Made by a program: the position numbers and the translations under genes
DNA from: JAZLIC01 sp045617225
GTDB lineage: Bacteria > Bacillota > Clostridia > Monoglobales > Monoglobaceae
Length of the DNA stretch: 24,093 nucleotides
Assembly: GCA_045617225.1 (NCBI GenBank)
Contig: JAZLIC010000117.1
Coordinates: 1-24,093 of the forward strand
Reading direction: 5' to 3'
Shown: piece after piece, positions 13,739 through 22,297 of the stretch
How positions within the stretch are numbered: position 1 is the first letter of the stretch
How the letters are laid out: each line of letters starts with the position of its first letter
The notes under the pieces: generated by a model
Database searches by the model: none
The model's input: only the letters and a program-made list of their open reading frames with translations
What the model was told of the DNA's origin: nothing

Positions 13739-15145
13739 ATGAGTTTTTACATAAATGAAAAGGTATCAGGCAAAAAACTTGAAAATTTGCTTTGGCGCGA
13801 AATAAACGAAGCACAAACCGAGATACACAGTCTTGTGATGTATAAGGATAATGAGCTTATGATAAATATCGGTCTTGAGCCATATACATCTGTAGACCAA
13901 CGCCAGATTTTTTCCCTCAGCAAAAGCTTTGCCGCTACCGCAATAGGCATTGCCTGTGACAGAGGTTTGCTTTCCGTAAATGATAAAGTAATTGACATTT
14001 TCCCCGAGAAGGCACCGAAAAATCCTGACAAATTTTTAAAACAGCTGACCGTTCATCACCTGCTTACAATGAACACGGGCCATGAAGCCTGCACAATGTA
14101 TAAAATCTCGCAATCAAACGACGGCGTTAGTGAGTTCTTTGCTCAACCGATTGCATATGAACCGGGCACGCACTTTACTTATAACACGGGGGCAACATTT
14201 ATGCTCTCTGCTATTATCACCAAGCTCACGGGGCAGACGCTCTATGACTTTTTGTGTGAAAACTTTTTCTGTCACATAGGCGTTATACCCAAAAAGTGGA
14301 TGCAATGCGGCGGCGGAATTTCAGAGGGCGGCGTCGGCTTGTTTGTATCCTGTGAGGATGTTGCAAAGCTTGGACTTTTATACTTAAATAATGGTATGTA
14401 TAACGGCAAACGCCTGCTTTCCGAAGAATGGGTTAAGACCGCTCAACTGCCGCACAGCGACAACTCCGGAAACGGCACTCCGGATTGGACAAGCGGCTAT
14501 GGCTATCAATTATGGATGAACGCTCAGGAGGGTTACCGTGGTGACGGAGCAATAGGTCAATACTTTCTTGTCATTCCCGAAAAAAATATCGTCCTTGCAA
14601 CATTAGCCGAGTCCTTCAATATGCAAAATGAAATAAGCGTATTATTTGATTTTATCAATGATTTTGAAGGCGATGATAAATTTGAAAGCACACCGGACGC
14701 TTTCTATCCGCCGGCAAGCTATAAAGATGTGCCTGTTAAATTAGACGGTTTCTATAAGCTTAAAGAAAATGCACAAGGCTTTACAACGGCAATGATAAAA
14801 TGCGATAAAGATAAAATACGCATCGACTTTACCGACGGTTTTGACCGCAAGACCATCATTGCCGGCAACGGAAAATGGATAAAAAACCATTTCCGTGTAG
14901 CGGCATGGGTGCCTACCCTTATAGACCTGATGGAGGAAAAACGCAAAGAGGAAGCGACCTTTGCAGCAAGTTGCAAAGTTGAGGACGAAAACACCGTAAT
15001 AATGGACATCAGATACCTGAACTATCCGTATAAAGGCACTTATACAATTAAATTTGACGGTAACTCTTTTGATTTTACATTGTCACATCTTGACGGAAGT
15101 CTGTATCCGGACGCCACGGTTATCCACGGCGATAAAATAATTTAA
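13739..15145 (+). CDS. Serine beta-lactamase/penicillin-binding-fold hydrolase
   Basis: Of the possible starts, ATG 13739-13741 is preferred: AAGGAG at 13725-13730 is eight bases upstream, while the GTG at 13730 and ATG at 13733 are too close. The product has about 468 residues without a signal peptide, so it is probably cytoplasmic. The class C/esterase-type nucleophile motif SLSKS (SxxK) occurs near residue 61. The second motif is FTYNTG (Tyr, with Thr in place of the usual Asn two residues later). The YGYQLWMN and GDGAIGQYFLVIPEKN segments stand where the KTG/HxG motif is expected. A C-terminal beta-rich domain (about 320-468) follows, as in other esterase-like members. It may be an esterase, peptidase or amidase; true beta-lactam resistance is not supported. 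Confidence 0.85.
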   Translation: MSFYINEKVSGKKLENLLWREINEAQTEIHSLVMYKDNELMINIGLEPYTSVDQRQIFSLSKSFAATAIGIACDRGLLSVNDKVIDIFPEKAPKNPDKFLKQLTVHHLLTMNTGHEACTMYKISQSNDGVSEFFAQPIAYEPGTHFTYNTGATFMLSAIITKLTGQTLYDFLCENFFCHIGVIPKKWMQCGGGISEGGVGLFVSCEDVAKLGLLYLNNGMYNGKRLLSEEWVKTAQLPHSDNSGNGTPDWTSGYGYQLWMNAQEGYRGDGAIGQYFLVIPEKNIVLATLAESFNMQNEISVLFDFINDFEGDDKFESTPDAFYPPASYKDVPVKLDGFYKLKENAQGFTTAMIKCDKDKIRIDFTDGFDRKTIIAGNGKWIKNHFRVAAWVPTLIDLMEEKRKEEATFAASCKVEDENTVIMDIRYLNYPYKGTYTIKFDGNSFDFTLSHLDGSLYPDATVIHGDKII

Positions 15146-15163
15146 AAAAAGCTAAAAAAATCC

Positions 15164-15192
15164 TTGCTTTTTTAAGCAAAAGATGATATACT
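15164..15192 (+). promoter_or_regulatory. Promoter of tRNA-Leu
   Basis: TTGCTT (15164-15169), 17 bp, TATACT (15187-15192), about 46 bp before the mature tRNA end. The -35 region overlaps a TTGCTT-TTTT-AAGCAA hairpin. Confidence 0.65.
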
Positions 15193-15238
15193 AACTTTTG
15201 TGTCACGACTCTGCCGAATAAATCGGCGGAGTTCATAC

Positions 15239-15325
15239 GCCGCTGTGGTGAAATTGGCAGACGCAACGGACTCAAAATCCGTCGGGGGCAACTCCGTGCC
15301 GGTTCGACTCCGGCCAGCGGCACCA
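15239..15325 (+). tRNA. tRNA-Leu (anticodon CAA)
   Basis: The acceptor stem GCCGCTG pairs with CAGCGGC. The anticodon loop CTCAAAA gives CAA, reading UUG. A long variable arm (CGGGGGCAACTCCGT region) marks a type II leucine tRNA. The T-arm is GCCGG-TTCGACT-CCGGC. CCA is encoded at 15323-15325. Confidence 0.96.
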
Positions 15326-15357
15326 AAAAATCCTCGTTCTTTTGAACGGGGATTTTT
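15326..15357 (+). terminator. Terminator of tRNA-Leu
   Basis: A 14-bp stem (AAAAATCCTCGTTC with GAACGGGGATTTTT, one G-T pair), a TTTT loop and a following T-rich tail start directly after the CCA end. Confidence 0.92.
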
Positions 15358-15367
15358 ATTTATTCCA

Positions 15368-15468
15368 TTGTAGGGAATGACGCCCTCGACAGAGCGAATC
15401 GCTCTGCTTGGGCGGGACGTCCGGGAGGCCGTCCCCTACAAAAACGGGCGGTCACATAGGGACCGCCC
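15368..15468. repeat. Palindromic intergenic repeat element
   Basis: No gene lies between the tRNA terminator and the ABC operon end (15358-15525). Most of that space is palindromic. TTGTAGGG at 15368 and CCCTACAA ending at 15441 are terminal inverted repeats, and the similarity runs inward. Next to it GGGCGGTC-ACATAGG-GACCGCCC (15446-15468) is a perfect 8-bp stem. The GC content is far above the surroundings. It resembles the TTGTAGGGGCGG-type short dispersed repeats seen between genes in many Clostridia, probably non-autonomous (MITE/REP-like). Confidence 0.65.
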
Positions 15469-15525
15469 CTACGGCGTAATATGGGCGATAGATTTTACTC
15501 TACCGCCTTTTATGCGAAAACCGCA

Positions 15526-16614
15526 TCATTTAATATGCAAAATGACCTCGTTTGCAAAAGCCGTATCTTCGGGCACAGAATACTCTATCTCAGTGCACCT
15601 CTTATTGAGAATGGCAAACGCAATATCGTTTTTGCTTGAATGTGGGTCAAACGCTTCTTTGCCATAACGGAATTTTGCATACGCTGTTGCTTTTTTGTCA
15701 TCGTACTCTATCAGGATATATATTTTTTGCTCTTTAATTTCCGGAAGTAATATCTGCGTTGTCAACTCCTCGGTTGCCGAAAGTATCTTATCGGTAAGCT
15801 CCTTTGATATGCGATTTGCAATACAGAATTGTTCTATTCCGCCTATAATAGCAAGAAAATCAAATCCGTCTTTCTCGGGAACATTTTCATAAACCTTGAG
15901 CTGTCGTATAAAACGCCGTGTCAGTTCCTTTTGAGGATGGTCGAAAATCTGTTCGGGCGTACCTTCCTCATAGATAACTCCCCGGTCCATATATAAAATA
16001 CGAGTGGACACATCACGAGCAAACTTCATTTCGTGCGTAACAATCATCATCGTCATACCTTTTTGAGCCAGCATCCGAATAGCCGCCAGCACCTCGCCCA
16101 CCATAGTAGGGTCAAGCGCACTTGTCGGCTCATCAAAGAGGATAATTTCCGGTTCCATTGCCAAAGTCCTTGCAATAGCGATACGTTGTTTCTGACCGCC
16201 GGACAACTCGTCTGGATATGCATACGCCTTGTCCTGTAAGCTGACGGTTTTCAGGAGTTCCATCGCACGCTCCGTTGCATCTTCTTTTGAAAGTCCGAGA
16301 AGCTTCATTGGTCCATAGGTAATATTCTCAATCACATTCATATGATTGAAAAGATTAAAGGATTGAAAAACCATCCCCATTTTACGACGTACAAGGTCAA
16401 GTCTGCAACCCTTTGCAGTAATCTCCTCGCCGTCAACAAAAATTTGTCCGGAGGTTGGAGCGTCAAGCATATTGATAGCACGCAAGAGGGTGGATTTCCC
16501 CGTACCCGAGGGGCCTATAATGGATATGACCTCGCCTTTGTTAATCGTCACATTGACATCTGTAAGCGGTGTAACACTCGCATATTCTTTTCTTAAATGA
16601 GAAACAGTAATCAT
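15526..16614 (-). CDS. Amino-acid-type ABC transporter ATPase with RsbW-like GHKL tail (copy 2)
   Basis: 362 residues. Residues 1-243 are a polar-amino-acid (GlnQ/HisP) ATPase: Walker A GPSGTGKST (34-42), signature LSGGQ (137-141), Walker B IILFDEPTSALDP and switch His194. Residues about 255-362 form an added domain with the HATPase_c_2/RsbW order: IEQFCIANRISKELTDKI, the N-box-like ATEELTTQIL with Gln where Asn is expected, then FRYGKEAFDP with Arg where the G1-box Asp should be, and a final NEVILHIK strand. ATP binding by the tail is therefore doubtful, and it is more likely a binding or sensing module. The ATG overlaps the preceding stop (ATGA). It is the last gene of the duplicated operon; after the stop only a weak ATGCG/CGCAT hairpin is seen. 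Confidence 0.88.
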   Translation of the reverse strand: MITVSHLRKEYASVTPLTDVNVTINKGEVISIIGPSGTGKSTLLRAINMLDAPTSGQIFVDGEEITAKGCRLDLVRRKMGMVFQSFNLFNHMNVIENITYGPMKLLGLSKEDATERAMELLKTVSLQDKAYAYPDELSGGQKQRIAIARTLAMEPEIILFDEPTSALDPTMVGEVLAAIRMLAQKGMTMMIVTHEMKFARDVSTRILYMDRGVIYEEGTPEQIFDHPQKELTRRFIRQLKVYENVPEKDGFDFLAIIGGIEQFCIANRISKELTDKILSATEELTTQILLPEIKEQKIYILIEYDDKKATAYAKFRYGKEAFDPHSSKNDIAFAILNKRCTEIEYSVPEDTAFANEVILHIK

Positions 16615-18863
16615 TTTTCTTCCTCCTGTGCGCTTAGGCGTTTTGGGGCAAGTTTCTTCTGAATATATTTAAGCAAGCTCAAAATGCCGAAAGTAATAAG
16701 AAAATAGATGAGGGCAACGGACAACAGTGGGAAGAATGCATCATAAGTACTGCTTCGGATTAAGTCGCTTGCTTTTGTAAGGTCAATGACCGAGATATAG
16801 CCGACAATAGCTGTACCCTTCATAAGACTGATGATTTCACTAAAATATCCGGGCAAGATTATCCTGCATGCCTGAGGGAGAACAATTCCGATAAAAGTTT
16901 TAAACTTCGTAAAGCCAATAGCAAGAGCCGCTTCGCTCTGCCCTATATCAACGCTCTCAATTGCGCCGCGGAACTGTTGTGCAAGGGAAGCACCGCTCGT
17001 CATACCAAAGGCAAATATCGCCACTAAGACGCCGGAAATATTGGACTTCCCGAAAATAACATAATAAAGAATCATCAGGATAACTACAATCGGTGTGCCC
17101 TGCATAATCTGGTCATATACATTGGCCAATACTTTCAAAAATCTCCGTTTTGACATTGCAAAAGCACAGAAAATTGCACCCAAAATATTGGCAAGCAAAA
17201 ATCCGCCGAGTGTAATCAATGCAGTCAAGTAAAGGCCGGATAAGACAAGCTTCCAACGGTCTTCCGCTACAAAATTCTTTTCAAAACCGCTTTTTATAAT
17301 CTCAGGTAAGAATCTGCTTTTTTTACTATTTTCGCTGCGGACAAGGAGGCCAACACCGCCTTCTCGCACACAGTCGGTAAAAAGTACACTCTGCGCTCTT
17401 TCCTCGGTATACGAAATAAATGTTGTTGCGATATCTGTTTTCCCGGAAACAAGGGAAGGAATCATACTGTCAAAGCCTACAACAGACACCTCTGCGCCAT
17501 AACCCATATCACGGCAAAAATTATAGATAAGCTCTATCGGATATCCGGTCAAACTGTTGTTATAATAATACGCATCAGGTCTGCCGCTGGGGTCGGTAGC
17601 AATTTTAATCTTTCCTTTTGTTTCCGGCAAAGCTTCAAAATCAAAGATTTTATCCGATTCTTCGTTACTGCACCAGAAATCATAAAGCTTGTCTAATTCT
17701 CCGTTCTGCCTCTGAATGCCAAGCCATTCGTTAAATTCTTTTTGGAGTCGTTCTCCTCGCTCCGACTTCGTCAGAATAAAATGATAGTCGTCTTTTGTGA
17801 GAAGCTCCGGCATCAGTTCAACACCGTCCGTACAAGCGGCAATATATTTAAGCACCGGCTCGTCAAAGACTGTTACATCTGCTTTATGATTTGACACGGC
17901 TAATGCACCGTCCACAGCACTCTGATAATATTTAACCTCAGCATTAGGATATTTTTCTTTTATCATCTCATCAAAAACAGTGCCGGTTAAAACGGCAAAG
18001 GTTTTCGCATTTTCAAGTTCTAAGAGCGTGTTGTATTCAAGCTTTTGGGTATCTTTTTTATCGGATGAGGACTTTGAATTACTGCGCACGGCGATACTGA
18101 TTTCTTCTGTCGTATATGGAATGGAAAAAATGATGTTTTCTTCTTTATCCGAAGTTATATATAAATTGGCAGAAATTATATCATATTTTCCCGTAGCAAG
18201 TCCCATAAGCATACTTACATATTCCGCATTGCTAAGCTTCACACCCCAATGATTACGCTCACATACTCGGTATAAAAGTTCAACATCAAAGCCTGTCAGC
18301 GCACCGTCCTTAATAAATGAATACGGCTTACACTGTCCGAAAGTGACTGCGTTTAAAGTATATTCGGGATTATCATCAAGCTTGATTTCGGGCATTTGCT
18401 CATTTTCATCAATAAACCACCGTTTAGTCATCTCGTCTATGACACCCTCGGAAATCAGTTCCTCCATGGTTTCATTTACCAAATTTTCGTAATCAGGTAC
18501 TTTGCATAATGCAGACAGTCCCAATGCACACTCATACGTAATCAACGGCTCGTCCAAAATTTTGACACCGTCTATTTTACCTTCGTTAATCGCATCATCT
18601 ATATAATATTTTCCTGCAACATACGCATCATACTTACCCTCCGCAACAGAACGAACACCGAGCACTGTATCTAACAACGGCACAATCTTTGCATTTGGGC
18701 AAACTTCTAAAACTTTATCGTTCGCATCAATATCATCAGGCACGGCGATAGTAAGCTTCATATCCTTCATATCTTCTTGGCACATTATTTCTTTCTGTTG
18801 ACTGCCGCAACCGCTGAGCAGCATGACAATCAATAACAATACAGGTATGATTATACGTTTCAT
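16611..18863 (-). CDS. Amino-acid-type ABC binding-protein/permease fusion (copy 2)
   Basis: About 750 residues from ATG 18861-18863 (AAGGAGGAAAAGG upstream; the frame extends to 18890 but lacks a ribosome site there). A lipoprotein signal (MKRIIIPVLLLIVMLLSGCG) anchors the N-terminus. Then come a C-half of a periplasmic-binding fold (about 30-160), a complete N-half plus C-half (about 165-415), a further N-half (about 425-525) and a HisM/GlnP-type permease of about five helices (about 545-745). The permease has the EAA-loop motif EAALAIGFTKFKTF. The lobe order C-N-C-N is the same as in the paralogue at 19975. The binding halves suit a polar amino acid, but the specificity residues cannot be read reliably. 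The stop overlaps the ATPase start. Confidence 0.87.
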   Translation of the reverse strand: MKRIIIPVLLLIVMLLSGCGSQQKEIMCQEDMKDMKLTIAVPDDIDANDKVLEVCPNAKIVPLLDTVLGVRSVAEGKYDAYVAGKYYIDDAINEGKIDGVKILDEPLITYECALGLSALCKVPDYENLVNETMEELISEGVIDEMTKRWFIDENEQMPEIKLDDNPEYTLNAVTFGQCKPYSFIKDGALTGFDVELLYRVCERNHWGVKLSNAEYVSMLMGLATGKYDIISANLYITSDKEENIIFSIPYTTEEISIAVRSNSKSSSDKKDTQKLEYNTLLELENAKTFAVLTGTVFDEMIKEKYPNAEVKYYQSAVDGALAVSNHKADVTVFDEPVLKYIAACTDGVELMPELLTKDDYHFILTKSERGERLQKEFNEWLGIQRQNGELDKLYDFWCSNEESDKIFDFEALPETKGKIKIATDPSGRPDAYYYNNSLTGYPIELIYNFCRDMGYGAEVSVVGFDSMIPSLVSGKTDIATTFISYTEERAQSVLFTDCVREGGVGLLVRSENSKKSRFLPEIIKSGFEKNFVAEDRWKLVLSGLYLTALITLGGFLLANILGAIFCAFAMSKRRFLKVLANVYDQIMQGTPIVVILMILYYVIFGKSNISGVLVAIFAFGMTSGASLAQQFRGAIESVDIGQSEAALAIGFTKFKTFIGIVLPQACRIILPGYFSEIISLMKGTAIVGYISVIDLTKASDLIRSSTYDAFFPLLSVALIYFLITFGILSLLKYIQKKLAPKRLSAQEEEK

Positions 18864-18889
18864 CCTTTTCCTCCTTGAAAACAACCGCA

Positions 18890-19978
18890 TTATTTAATGT
18901 GCAAAATAACCTCGTTTGCAAAAGCCTCATCTTCAGGTGCGGAATATTCTATCTCGCTACACTGCTTATTAAGGATGGCAAGTGCGATATCATTCGTGCT
19001 TGAACGTGGGTCAAACTCTTCTTTGCCATAACGGAATTTTGCATACGCTGTTGCTCTGTTATCGTCGTACTCTATTAAGACATATATTTTTCGTTCTTTA
19101 ATTTCCGGAAGCAATATCTGCGTTGTCAGCTCCTCGGTTGCCGAAAGCAGCTTATCGGTAAGCTCCTTTGATATGCGATTTGTAATGCAGAATTGCTCTA
19201 TACCGCTTATAACCGCAGGAAAATCAAAGCCGTCCTCCTCGGAAGCGTTTTCATACACCTTGAGCTGTCGTACAAAACGGCGTGTCAGCTCCTTTTGCGG
19301 ATGGTCGAATATCTGCTCAGGAGTTCCGTCCTCGTATATTCCTCCCTCTGTGAGGAAGAGAACACGGTTGCTGACTTCCTTTGCAAATTTCATTTCATGG
19401 GTGACGATTATCATTGTCTTTCCCATATCGGCAAGACGGCGGATTACCGATTGTACCTCGCCCACCATAGTAGGGTCAAGCGCACTCGTCGGCTCGTCAA
19501 AGAGTATAATATCCGGGTTAGTGGAAAGTGTTCTCGCTATCGCCACACGCTGTTTCTGACCGCCCGATAACATAGACGGATACTGCTTTGCCCTGCCTTC
19601 AAGTCCTACAAGCGCCAAAAGTTCCATCGCCTTATCGTATGCGGTCTGTCTGTCCACGCCCAAAAGGTCTATCTGTGGTAACATAACATTTTCAATAACC
19701 GAAAGATGCCCAAACAAATTGAATGACTGAAACACCATTCCCATCCTCTTGCGGACTTCGCTGAGATTGCATTTTTTGTCCGTGACACAGATGCCGTCTA
19801 CGATAATTGTGCCGGAGGTAGGTGTTTCAAGGCGGTTAAGGCATCGAATAAATGTTGATTTCCCTGTGCCGGACGGGCCTATGACAGAAACAACCTCACC
19901 ATCGTTTATAGTTACGCTGAAATCCTTTATCGGAATTGCGTTGGGGTATTCTTTGCGTAGATTTTTAACTTCAATCAT
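18890..19978 (-). CDS. Amino-acid-type ABC transporter ATPase with RsbW-like GHKL tail (copy 1)
   Basis: 362 residues, the same length as its paralogue at 15526. Walker A GPSGTGKST, LSGGQ, LFDEPTSALDP and THEMKFAKEVS are intact in residues 1-243. The tail (about 255-362) is especially similar to the other copy: GIEQFCITNRISKELTDKLL, ATEELTTQILLPEIKERKIY and YGKEEFDPRSSTND. The N-box Asn and G1 Asp are again replaced, so the loss is shared and old. The start overlaps the permease gene (ATGA), with GGGGGT as ribosome site. The next gene of the duplicated unit begins 26 bp later. Confidence 0.88.
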   Translation of the reverse strand: MIEVKNLRKEYPNAIPIKDFSVTINDGEVVSVIGPSGTGKSTFIRCLNRLETPTSGTIIVDGICVTDKKCNLSEVRKRMGMVFQSFNLFGHLSVIENVMLPQIDLLGVDRQTAYDKAMELLALVGLEGRAKQYPSMLSGGQKQRVAIARTLSTNPDIILFDEPTSALDPTMVGEVQSVIRRLADMGKTMIIVTHEMKFAKEVSNRVLFLTEGGIYEDGTPEQIFDHPQKELTRRFVRQLKVYENASEEDGFDFPAVISGIEQFCITNRISKELTDKLLSATEELTTQILLPEIKERKIYVLIEYDDNRATAYAKFRYGKEEFDPRSSTNDIALAILNKQCSEIEYSAPEDEAFANEVILHIK

Positions 19979-22227
19979 TTTGTTTTTACCCCCTTTAAAA
20001 GTTTGATTTTCTTTCGTGATGCAGGGTCAATACGGACTTCTATGTGTTGTACCAATGATGACATAACTCTTGCCATAACGAAATACAATATCGCCGTCAC
20101 TATAAGCGGGAAGAACGCCTCATATGTTCGGCTTCTTATAATGTCGCCGACCTTTGTAATATCCTGAACCGCTATATATCCTACGATGGCAGTACCCTTT
20201 ACAAGCTGTACTATCGCACTTTTATAACCGGGCAGAAAATGTATTGCCGCCTGCGGAAGAATTACACGCATAAAAGTCTTGCTTTCGGTATATCCAAGTG
20301 CAAGCGCAGCCTCTCTCTGTCCGAAATCAACGGCACCTACACCGACCTTCATAACGCCAATCACCGAGCCTGTAAAAATCAACACAAATCCGATGATAGA
20401 AACAACCGTACCGCTGATATTAACGCTTCCGAAGATTATGTAATACAGTATCATAAGAATTACGACAACAGGAGTATTCTCCGTTATACGCATAAAAACA
20501 TCTACCACAGCATGAAATTTTTTCCCTGTACGGTAGTATATAAGATACAATAAAAATCCAAATAATGTTCCGAATATCAGTGACAACAATACTATAAGCA
20601 AGGTTGTGCCTATGCCGGAAAGGAAGAGCTTATATCGGTCTTCTCTGACAAATGTTTTGTAAAAGCTTTCTTTTATCGAAGCAAAAATCCCAAACTTCTC
20701 ATTGTCCGCCGCAGTAGCCGACTCATTGACAATAAGTGCAATACCGCCCTTATAGTTCGGCTCCGAGAAAAGCATCGTTTCCTTGCGTTCCTCCGTTATC
20801 GCAATACAACATGCGGAAATATCACATTTGCCCGAAGCAAGACAACCGAAAAGTCCCGGAATATCATAATCCGTTATATTAAGTCCATAGCCGTATGCAC
20901 GGCAGAATCTTACGGCAAAATCCAAGTCATAGCCTGCAAACTCGTTATCTTTTATATAGCAGAACGGTGCTCCTACCGTAGTACATATTCCCATTGAAAT
21001 CGTGCCGTTTTCTGCGGGAAGTCCGCTATAATCAATTTTTTGTTTGGATTTATCTGTGCCGAACCATATTTTGTCTATTTCTTCAAAAGTCCCGTCTTCG
21101 CGGCATTTTGCAAAGAATTCGTTTACCTCATTGCGTAGTTTTTCGCTACCGGGATTGGATTTCGGAAATACCCAAGCATACGACTCTTCTTTGAGTATCT
21201 CAAGCATTCGTTGCGAGGGGTATTCTTTAAAAAGCATTCGCGCTATCGGTTCGTCTACCAGATAAGACTTAATCTTCCCCTTTTCCAATGCAACTGCCAA
21301 ATCCGCAGCAGCATTTAAATATACTATTTCGCATTCCGGCAAGCATTCGGCTGCAACACGGTCATACGCAGCACCCGTCTGAATACCGATTTTTGAACCC
21401 GCAAGCTGCTCCTTTGATGTTATCTTGCCTCCGTTATCCTTTGCGACAAGCACGGCAGCGCCTGTATAATCCGGGTCGGAAAAAAGCATACTTTCGCTTC
21501 TTTCCGGTGTCACCGTAATGCAAGCTCCACCAAAGTCGCTCTTTCCGGTGCTTACCGATACGAGCATTCCTTCAAAATTACTATTTGAAATATTTATTCC
21601 GTAACCGTATTCACGGCAGAACCTTACGGCTATGTCTATATCATAACCGACAAATTTATTATCCTTGACATACGAAAACGGTGCTCCGATATCCGTACTT
21701 GTGGCAAAGGATAATGTACCGTTTTCTGCAGTCAATCCCTTCATATCAACCACTTTGGCATCTTCGTCGTCGCTGAACCATACAGAGTCTATTTTTTTCA
21801 GCGTGCCGTCGTCTTTACACTTTTTAAGAAACTCATTCATCTGACGGCAAAGCTCAGAGGTTTTTTCATCATCTTTTTTGAAAATAAAGGCATACTTCTC
21901 GTCTGAAAATTTCTTTACCGTCTTATGGTCCGGATATTTATTTGCCAAAAGCCGCCACACCGGTTCGTCAACGCAATATGCATCAATTTTCCCTGTTTCA
22001 AGAGCCACCGCCATATCGGTAGTTGTATTATAATAGACTAACTCCACATCTTTAAGATTATCCTTTACAACCTTATCATGAACAGCGCCTGTGATAATTC
22101 CGATTTTTTTGCCTTTAAATTCATCATCAGAAGCGGTGTCATTCGACTTCTGTACCGAACAGGAACAAAATATCGGTACAAGCATCAAAATCAGTAAAAC
22201 AACCGAAACTGCTTTCCTTATCCGCAT
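19975..22227 (-). CDS. Amino-acid-type ABC binding-protein/permease fusion (copy 1)
   Basis: 750 residues. ATG 22225-22227 is chosen over the ATG two codons earlier because AAAGGAG is then at the right distance. The signal peptide VVLLILMLVPIFCSC ends at Cys 21 or 23. A C-half binding lobe follows (about 38-153, GKKIGIITGAVHDKVV to KKIDSVWF). Then come an N-half (169-263, ENGTLSFATSTDIGAPFSYV) and C-half (276-391, GSKIGIQTGAAYDRVA to EEIDKIWF), and a last N-half (407-503, ENGTISMGICTTVGAPFCYI). A five-helix permease (533-745) ends the chain, with EAA motif EAALALGYTESKTF. The two C-halves and two N-halves are clear internal repeats. It probably imports a polar amino acid. First gene of the operon. 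Confidence 0.88.
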   Translation of the reverse strand: MRIRKAVSVVLLILMLVPIFCSCSVQKSNDTASDDEFKGKKIGIITGAVHDKVVKDNLKDVELVYYNTTTDMAVALETGKIDAYCVDEPVWRLLANKYPDHKTVKKFSDEKYAFIFKKDDEKTSELCRQMNEFLKKCKDDGTLKKIDSVWFSDDEDAKVVDMKGLTAENGTLSFATSTDIGAPFSYVKDNKFVGYDIDIAVRFCREYGYGINISNSNFEGMLVSVSTGKSDFGGACITVTPERSESMLFSDPDYTGAAVLVAKDNGGKITSKEQLAGSKIGIQTGAAYDRVAAECLPECEIVYLNAAADLAVALEKGKIKSYLVDEPIARMLFKEYPSQRMLEILKEESYAWVFPKSNPGSEKLRNEVNEFFAKCREDGTFEEIDKIWFGTDKSKQKIDYSGLPAENGTISMGICTTVGAPFCYIKDNEFAGYDLDFAVRFCRAYGYGLNITDYDIPGLFGCLASGKCDISACCIAITEERKETMLFSEPNYKGGIALIVNESATAADNEKFGIFASIKESFYKTFVREDRYKLFLSGIGTTLLIVLLSLIFGTLFGFLLYLIYYRTGKKFHAVVDVFMRITENTPVVVILMILYYIIFGSVNISGTVVSIIGFVLIFTGSVIGVMKVGVGAVDFGQREAALALGYTESKTFMRVILPQAAIHFLPGYKSAIVQLVKGTAIVGYIAVQDITKVGDIIRSRTYEAFFPLIVTAILYFVMARVMSSLVQHIEVRIDPASRKKIKLLKGVKTK

Positions 22228-22251
22228 TTTCATTCTCCTTTGTATATAATT

Positions 22252-22281
22252 ATTCTATCAAACCAATCGGCTTAATCTGAA
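22252..22281 (-). promoter_or_regulatory. Possible promoter of the ABC operon
   Basis: TTCAGA (22276-22281), 18 bp, TAGAAT (22252-22257) on the minus strand, in the 70-bp gap after the AlkD-type gene. Only four of six -35 bases match. No terminator is seen in the gap, so read-through from the upstream gene is also possible. Confidence 0.35.
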
Positions 22282-22297
22282 TACGCCTTTTTAATTT

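Noticed and set aside
15239..15442. tRNA-Leu as an integration site for a mobile element
   Set aside because: No integrase and no repeated tRNA 3' end is found downstream.
15377..15667. 96-codon plus-strand frame over the palindromic repeat
   Set aside because: Consists of the repeat element and the antisense of the ATPase tail; not a gene.
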